A DNA stretch of 19,637 bases, from assembly GCA_009783775.1 (NCBI GenBank), contig WRCT01000011.1, positions 1 through 19,637 on the forward strand, read 5' to 3'. The stretch comes from Clostridiales bacterium (GTDB taxonomy: Bacteria > Bacillota > Clostridia > Christensenellales > CAG-138). Shown here one piece after another: positions 14,978 through 19,637 of the stretch (its first letter is position 1; every line of letters starts with the position of its first letter). Below the pieces are notes generated by a model. The model ran no database searches, was not told where the DNA came from, and saw nothing but the letters and a program-made list of their open reading frames with translations. The position numbers and the translations under genes are program-made.

Positions 14978-16528
14978 CTATTCCTCGGGAATATCCGGCG
15001 TGGGATCGGGCGGTTTCTGTGTGCTGCCCGGCGTTGGCGTGGGCCTCGGCGTGGGCGAGGCAGCCGGTGTGGCAGACGGCGAGGGCGTGGGGCCCGTGCC
15101 GACAGAGATCAGCTGCGGGACCATGCCGTAGTTCGAGGTGGCCAGCGTTTCGGTCTTGACCAGTTTGCCGTCCTTATAAAATTCCTTATAGGAGATCCAG
15201 GTCTCGCCCTGCTTGCCCTCACGCGTGACGACCTGCGTCCCGCCGGGCAGCTTTGGGTCCTTGGTCTCCTGGGCTTTGATCGGGACAGTATTCGTCCGCT
15301 TGGACGTGATTTTTATCTGGTCATACTCTGTCGTCTCAAAGGGGATGCCGAAGATCTCCATGTGCAGGGAATTGCCCTCGGTATAGGCGACCACGATGAT
15401 ACTGCCGCTTGTATTGTTCTTGAACTTAAAGTCAATGATATTGCCCACCGAGTTGATGGTCGCGTCGCGCCCGCCGCCCACATAACCCACGCGCATGGAG
15501 TGGTTGCGCCTGTGAACAATCTCCAAATCGGACAGGACCACCGCGTTATACAGCGTGCTGGACAGCTGGCAAACGCCGCCGCCCGCCTGCTGCTCGACTT
15601 CGCCCTGCGCGTAGGCGCCCGCCATCTTCCAGCCGTTTTTTAATGTGCGCACGCCCAGTGCGTCATTGGTGGAAAACACCTCGCCCGGGGCCAGCACGGT
15701 TCCGTTGATGAGGTCCGCGCCCTTTCTGATGTTAAACTTTCTGTCGTTCGTGCTGCCCGAAAAACTCGTGGAAAACTTGGCGCGCTGCTTGTACTGCGTC
15801 TCTAACATATTGCGTGTGATGACGGGCTCCAGCACTTGGGTGGGCACGCTGATCTCCTTTTTTCCGCCGGCAAACGCAGCCAGGATATCCCCTGTCATGG
15901 TCTCCTGGTCTATGCCGAGGCCTGATTTTTCGTCGGTATAGGTGAGCTTGGTGCCGTCCACCTTGACGGTGGCATTGATCGGTTCGGTTCCATAGTCAAG
16001 CGCCAGCGTCGCCACATAGGCCGCGACGGATTCCTCGGACAGGCTCACGGTCACGTCGTACTTTTTGCCCAGTTCGGCGACTTCCTCGGCAAGGCGGACG
16101 GTTTCCTCGTCGCTTTCGCCGCTGCGCAGAAAGTCATAGGCCGTCTGCAAAACTTCGTCAATGTCACTGTCAAAATCCAGCGCCGCGCCGGTCAGGACTT
16201 TATTTCCCCCATCCGCCAGAATGGTGAGCGAAAACTGTTCGCCCTCTGTGTCCAATGCTTTTTGCACGGCCTCCCGCGCCTGCAAAAGGCTCATATCGCC
16301 CACGTCCACGCCATGCACCGAAGTGCCGGCCAGCAGGGTGTCTCGCGTCCTTATGGCCAGCGCGCGTTCACGGACCTCGTCCAACGGATCCACAACGACC
16401 AGGGGCGTTTCCTCCCCCTCCGCGTCGATATTGAAATCTCCCAGGGTGATGATGACGATAAGGGCGACCAGGCCAATGAGCCCGATCCCCGTATAAAGCC
16501 ACCACAGACTGCGTTTTTTCTTTGACAT
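14978..16528 (-). CDS. VanW-family membrane-anchored protein with G5-like domain
   Basis: This is a 516-residue VanW-family protein of unknown biochemical role, probably acting at the cell wall. Parts: one N-terminal membrane helix (~8-30); a VanW N-terminal/PG_binding_4-like region (~68-235, beginning GTSVHGVDVGDMSL); the VanW domain (~240-395) with the signature GGGVCQLSSTLYNA at 316-329; a G5-like domain (~405-470, GGTQVVTREGKQGETW-YKEFYKDGKLV); and a Pro/Thr/Ser-rich tail from about 478 to 516. The ATG at 16528 has GGAGG six bases upstream and sits right before the basic MSKKKR start; the in-frame extension to 16555 lacks a binding site. There are no other vancomycin-resistance genes nearby, so resistance should not be inferred from the VanW name. 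It is co-directional with the peptidoglycan-binding gene and divergent from the LRR gene. Confidence 0.9.
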   Translation of the reverse strand: MSKKKRSLWWLYTGIGLIGLVALIVIITLGDFNIDAEGEETPLVVVDPLDEVRERALAIRTRDTLLAGTSVHGVDVGDMSLLQAREAVQKALDTEGEQFSLTILADGGNKVLTGAALDFDSDIDEVLQTAYDFLRSGESDEETVRLAEEVAELGKKYDVTVSLSEESVAAYVATLALDYGTEPINATVKVDGTKLTYTDEKSGLGIDQETMTGDILAAFAGGKKEISVPTQVLEPVITRNMLETQYKQRAKFSTSFSGSTNDRKFNIRKGADLINGTVLAPGEVFSTNDALGVRTLKNGWKMAGAYAQGEVEQQAGGGVCQLSSTLYNAVVLSDLEIVHRRNHSMRVGYVGGGRDATINSVGNIIDFKFKNNTSGSIIVVAYTEGNSLHMEIFGIPFETTEYDQIKITSKRTNTVPIKAQETKDPKLPGGTQVVTREGKQGETWISYKEFYKDGKLVKTETLATSNYGMVPQLISVGTGPTPSPSATPAASPTPRPTPTPGSTQKPPDPTPDIPEE

Positions 16529-16612
16529 CTCCAACCTCCAATATATGTAAGACAAATTCTATCCGAAAATCCTTTCGTCCGCCAGCCCCTTTGGACAGCA
16601 ATTCAAAATAAA

Positions 16613-16641
16613 GTTACAATTGAAACATAATATGGTATACT
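16613..16641 (+). promoter_or_regulatory. Promoter of the LRR-dockerin gene
   Basis: GTTACA (16613-16618), or TTACAA one base later, stands 17 (16) bases before TATACT (16636-16641), which carries an upstream TGG extended -10. Transcription from about 16648 would give a ~53-base leader ending in the AGGAGG at 16686-16691. Confidence 0.6.
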
Positions 16642-16700
16642 CTACTTGCACTTGTAGTTGTGTGCTGCAGGGTATAAGTTATTTGAGGAGGATTAAGCGT

Positions 16701-18719
16701 ATGATGAGGACATTCCGAGGCAGGGTCTTGGCGATTCTTTTGGTGCTGTGTTTTTTGGCAGCGTTTCTGCCCATGACCGCCATGGCGGCGGAGGCACCCG
16801 ACGGGCCGGAGGGTCCCGAGCATTACGAGCGTTACAAAAAAAGCGCAGTGTCATGGGGAGAGCGCGGTGTTTCCGATAGCCACCGATTGCCCAAAAAGCA
16901 AATCGCCGGTGACGCGCCTATGGCGATGAGCGGCAGTTTTGAGTATGAGATTTTCGACTATGAAGTCGGGGGCAAAACGGTGCAAGGCGCCGCAATTACA
17001 GACTATTGGGGCAGTGGCGGATCGGTTTCCATTCCCGCTACACTGGGTGGTTACGCTGTTCGCGAAATCTATTATGGCGCGTTCTTGTACTGCGCCGGTA
17101 TCACAAGCATCACCATTCCAAACAGCGTCATCTATATCGCGCCTTTTGCCTTCGAGGGATGCTCCGGGCTTACCAGTATCACCATCCCCAGCGGTGTGAC
17201 GTATATCGGGTGGTGGGCTTTTGCCGGTTGCTCGAAACTAAAGACCATCACCATCCCCAAGAGTGTAGTCTACATTGGAGAAGATGCGTTCGCCGGCACA
17301 CCTTGGTTTGCGAATCAAACGAGCACATACGTTGTGGTGGGAACCGGCGTGCTCATTAAATTCAACGGCACGGGCACCACCGCCACAGTACCCAGCAGCG
17401 TGCGGCACATTTCAAACGCCTTCATGGGAAACGCCAAGCTGACAAGCATCACCATTCCCAATGGCGTAACCAGCATTGGAGACACCGCCTTTGCTGAGTG
17501 TATGTCCCTAAAGAGCATCACCATTCCCAACAGCGTGACCGCAATTGGCTGGGCTGCGTTTGCCGAGTGTCAAAGCCTGACCAGCGTGACACTGCCAAAC
17601 CGCCTGACTGAAATCTCGAGCAGTTTGTTTTACAATTGCTATAGTCTCACTGGTATCACGATTCCGAGCAGTGTAACCTACATCGGATGGTATGCGTTTT
17701 ACAATTGCGCCGCGCTGCAGAGCGTGAATATCCCAAGCGGTGTGTCATACATTGCGGGTTATGCGTTCTTTGAATGTTCCAAGTTAAACAACGTCACCAT
17801 TCCAAGCGGCGTGGAAAGTATCGGTTCCTTCGCGTTTGAGGGAACACTCTGGCTGAGCCGCCAAACGGCAGAGTTTGTTATTGTCGGTCAGGGCGTGCTG
17901 CTCAAGTATAACGGCAGTAAGTCAGCAGTTGTTATTCCAAGCCATGTGACCAATATTTCAAGCGCTTTTTCACACAATTCCGATATTACAAGCGTATCCA
18001 TTCCCAGCGGGGTGACTGAGATTGACGAGTACGCCTTTTACTACTGTTGGCGTTTGGCAAGCGTGAACATTCCAAGTAGTGTGTACTATATTGGCCCGAA
18101 TGCATTCAACAGTTGTCAAGCCCTGACAAGTCTCTCCCTCCCGGCAGGCTTGCAATATATCGGGTATGAGGCATTTTCCGGTTGCACTGCATTGGCACAG
18201 GTTACAATCGAGAGCGGCGACCTCTACATAGGAAGTGAAGCCTTTTCCTCCTGCCAAAACCTCCGTGCCGTCTACTTTAAGGATGGGCCGCCCTACCTGG
18301 ATGAGTGGGACATCGGGGTATTTGACGGTGCGCACCCCTCTTTGACCCTGTATTACCTTGCCGCCTATGCCTACCTTTGGGCGCCAAACGGTGAGAACAC
18401 TTATGAGGGCTACCGGATTGCGACCTTTGTGCCTGTCACACCCTCGCCAAGCCCGACACCCAAACCCACACCTGTTCCCACGCCTTTCCCGACTTCGCGC
18501 GCGGACGGCAGCGTGGATTATGGCGATGTGCGATGCACCGGCAATGTATCGGCTGCGGACGCTGCGGCGATTCTGCGCTATTTGGTAGAGCTGGTTGATT
18601 TGGGCGGGCTGTGTCTGGATAACGCCGACGCAAACGGTGACGGTGTTGTCAACGCGGCGGACGCGGCGTTGATTCTGCGTTGGCTGGTGGATCTGGCACC
18701 CAAGCTGGGACCGAAATGA
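16701..18719 (+). CDS. Secreted LRR_5 (BspA-like) repeat protein with C-terminal dockerin
   Basis: This 672-residue secreted protein starts at the ATG at 16701, nine bases after AGGAGG; an in-frame extension to 16620 precedes or overlaps the promoter and is rejected. Parts: signal peptide (about 1-30, ending AMA-AE); a short basic region; LRR_5/BspA-like repeats of ~23 residues from about 75 to 570 (consensus LTSITIPSGVTYIGxxAFxxC), with two matching interruptions (TPWFANQTSTYVVVGTGVLI and TLWLSRQTAEFVIVGQGVLL) typical of this family; a Pro/Thr/Ser linker; and a type I dockerin-like end (about 605-672). The second dockerin loop is canonical (DANGDGVVNAAD). The first is altered (DVRCTGNVSAAD, with R and T at calcium positions). 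Such LRRs usually bind host or polymer surfaces, and a dockerin would attach the protein to a cohesin scaffold. No cohesin is in the window. recX follows after one base. Confidence 0.92.
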   Translation: MMRTFRGRVLAILLVLCFLAAFLPMTAMAAEAPDGPEGPEHYERYKKSAVSWGERGVSDSHRLPKKQIAGDAPMAMSGSFEYEIFDYEVGGKTVQGAAITDYWGSGGSVSIPATLGGYAVREIYYGAFLYCAGITSITIPNSVIYIAPFAFEGCSGLTSITIPSGVTYIGWWAFAGCSKLKTITIPKSVVYIGEDAFAGTPWFANQTSTYVVVGTGVLIKFNGTGTTATVPSSVRHISNAFMGNAKLTSITIPNGVTSIGDTAFAECMSLKSITIPNSVTAIGWAAFAECQSLTSVTLPNRLTEISSSLFYNCYSLTGITIPSSVTYIGWYAFYNCAALQSVNIPSGVSYIAGYAFFECSKLNNVTIPSGVESIGSFAFEGTLWLSRQTAEFVIVGQGVLLKYNGSKSAVVIPSHVTNISSAFSHNSDITSVSIPSGVTEIDEYAFYYCWRLASVNIPSSVYYIGPNAFNSCQALTSLSLPAGLQYIGYEAFSGCTALAQVTIESGDLYIGSEAFSSCQNLRAVYFKDGPPYLDEWDIGVFDGAHPSLTLYYLAAYAYLWAPNGENTYEGYRIATFVPVTPSPSPTPKPTPVPTPFPTSRADGSVDYGDVRCTGNVSAADAAAILRYLVELVDLGGLCLDNADANGDGVVNAADAALILRWLVDLAPKLGPK

Positions 18720-18720
18720 G

Positions 18721-19209
18721 ATGAAAGCAACAACTCCAAAGCGACCGATGGATATCGCCCTGCGCTACTTGTCTTCCCGCGCGCGTACGGTGCGTGAGGT
18801 GGAAAATTATCTCGATGAGCGGCAGTTTGACGAGGTGACGGTGCAGGAGACCGTGGACAGGCTGATCGAGTTGGGGCTTTTGGATGACGCGCGTTATGCG
18901 ACGGAGTTTGTGCAGTCGCGCCTGCGCACGAAACCCATCAGCCGCGCCTCACTCTCCCGTCAGCTGGCTGAGCATTTTGTGCCGCGTGATTTGGCCGACG
19001 GTGCGCTGGCCTTTGTCGTGCCGGAAAAGGAGCGGGAGAATTGCGTGTCGGTGCTGCGAAAATATTGGCGGCAGCTGGATAAGCTCCCATCCGAAGAACG
19101 AAATGAACGCGTCCGCTTGCGGGCGGTTTCGCGCGGCTTTTTGTATAGCGACATTGCGTTGGGAATGGAACAGATATTGAATGAAGAAGTATCTGACACA
19201 GACGGCTGA
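18721..19209 (+). CDS. recX: RecX-family regulator of RecA
   Basis: This 162-residue protein matches RecX: three tandem helical repeats with MDIALRYLSSRARTVREVENYL (repeat 1), LIELGLLDDARYATEFVQSRL (the conserved LGLLDDxxYA segment) and a C-terminal RGFLYSDIALGMEQIL. RecX binds RecA filaments in the cytoplasm and limits RecA activity. The ATG at 18721 is one base after the LRR gene's stop, with only a weak GGGA upstream, so it may depend on read-through from that gene or from an unseen internal promoter. Its 3' end overlaps the nnrD start by 29 bp. Confidence 0.88.
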   Translation: MKATTPKRPMDIALRYLSSRARTVREVENYLDERQFDEVTVQETVDRLIELGLLDDARYATEFVQSRLRTKPISRASLSRQLAEHFVPRDLADGALAFVVPEKERENCVSVLRKYWRQLDKLPSEERNERVRLRAVSRGFLYSDIALGMEQILNEEVSDTDG

Positions 19210-19637
19210 GGAAATAGAGGCCCTGCTGCCGCCGAGGCCCTGTGATTCGCACAAGGGCAAGAACGGTCATGCTCTGCTTGCTGTGGGCTCTGCGCGCTAT
19301 CGCGGCGCGGCACTGTTGGCGACCCGCGCCTGTCTGCGCGGAGGCAGCGGGCTGACCACCGTTGTTACGCCCGAGCCTGTTTGGCAGGCTTTCACCGCGT
19401 TGCCCGAGGCGGTCTGTCTTTCTACCGGCACAGAGGATTGGAATGAAATCGCCTGTGCCGTCGCCTCACGTGAGCTTGGCGGCAAGCAAGCGGTGTTGAT
19501 TGGCTGCGGCGTGGGGATGGGCACGGTTCTGCCTTTGATTGCTGATGTTCTCGCGACACAACTGCCTCTGGTGCTTGACGCGGACGCATTGAATCAGCTG
19601 GCTGAGGGTGTCAGGGGGACGGAGGGTGTCAGGGGGA
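19181..19637 (+). CDS. nnrD: ADP/ATP-dependent NAD(P)H-hydrate dehydratase (YjeF C-terminal/ribokinase-like), cut by window edge
   Basis: The first 152 codons of an NnrD-type enzyme, which repairs damaged (S)-NAD(P)HX using ATP or ADP in the cytoplasm. Seen here: RPCDSHKGKNGHALLAVGS (the SHKGxxG nucleotide-loop signature), RGAALLATRACLRGGSGLTTVVTPE, then GCGVGMGT and LVLDADALNQLAE, matching the family's GxG and DADAL motifs. No NnrE epimerase domain precedes it, so this is the stand-alone dehydratase form. The ATG at 19181 lies inside recX in another frame, with GGAA about 11 bases upstream. Directly after DADALNQLAE an in-frame 18-bp repeat (coding GVRGTE) begins and runs to the window end, where I would expect normal sequence leading to an LTPHPGE motif; the gene could be altered or interrupted there. 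Confidence 0.87.
   Translation, partial: MKKYLTQTAEEIEALLPPRPCDSHKGKNGHALLAVGSARYRGAALLATRACLRGGSGLTTVVTPEPVWQAFTALPEAVCLSTGTEDWNEIACAVASRELGGKQAVLIGCGVGMGTVLPLIADVLATQLPLVLDADALNQLAEGVRGTEGVRG
19604..19637. repeat. Tandem 18-bp repeat with GTGTCAGGGGGACGG core, at window edge
   Basis: The unit gagggtgtcagggggacg occurs at 19604-19621 and again at 19622-19637 (16 of 18 bases before the window ends). From memory, GTGTCAGGGGGACGG is the beginning of a dispersed, REP-like element common in Clostridia that usually continues TTCTTTTGACAC. Here it lies inside nnrD and keeps the frame. The full element is outside the window. Confidence 0.6.

Noticed and set aside
14978..16528. Vancomycin-resistance locus
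   Set aside because: VanW-domain proteins are widespread, and no vanH, vanA/B, vanX, vanY, vanR or vanS homologue is visible.
16556..16561. TAGAAT as -10 box of the VanW gene on the minus strand
   Set aside because: No acceptable -35 box 16-18 bases upstream; support is too weak to annotate.

Overview
The window looks like a chromosomal segment of a GC-rich anaerobic Bacillota bacterium, most likely an uncultured Clostridia (Oscillospirales/Christensenellales-like) member. Supporting signs are strong AGGAGG-type ribosome binding sites, VanW-family and class A PBP proteins, an LRR_5 (BspA-like) protein with a dockerin, a SpaA-domain surface protein with Pro/Thr wall-spanning stretches, and FdrA-family genes. 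This placement is inferred from gene content and was not tested by any search.

Region A (1-5496, all minus strand, transcribed right to left) is a tightly packed operon: a GNAT-like protein, a thiolase-like protein, a DUF35 zinc-ribbon/OB-fold protein, a DUF2877 protein, FdrA, and a DUF1116 protein cut by the window edge. The last three are homologues of the E. coli fdrA-ylbE-ylbF set (AllF/AllG/AllH, reported as oxamate carbamoyltransferase). Here they are joined to a thiolase-like/DUF35 pair whose thiolase member has Pro where the nucleophilic Cys should be. A good sigma-A promoter (TTTACA-N17-TAATAT) sits just upstream. This operon is the best candidate for an undescribed pathway in the window.

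Region B (5613-14266) is a cell-surface block. A 1219-residue exported protein (minus strand) carries DPGTP repeats, a long Pro/Thr/Ala stretch, a SpaA-type domain and a C-terminal anchor lacking a canonical LPxTG. It is divergent from two tandem class A penicillin-binding proteins, each exactly 786 residues from the chosen starts. The first PBP has all transpeptidase motifs. The second keeps SxxK but has AAN for SxN and QTG for KTG, while its glycosyltransferase motifs are intact.

Region C (14268-16528, minus) holds a VanW/G5-like membrane-anchored protein followed by a small secreted peptidoglycan-binding protein. Region D (16613-19637, plus) holds an LRR_5-dockerin secreted protein, then recX one base later, then nnrD overlapping recX and running off the window. 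At the very end nnrD contains an 18-bp tandem repeat resembling a dispersed clostridial GTGTCAGGGGGACGG element.

Overall, the right two thirds deals with peptidoglycan synthesis and surface display, and the left third is an acyl-CoA/carbamoyl-type catabolic operon. No rRNA, tRNA, CRISPR array, transposase or prophage gene is seen. No gene-free stretch exceeds 300 bases.
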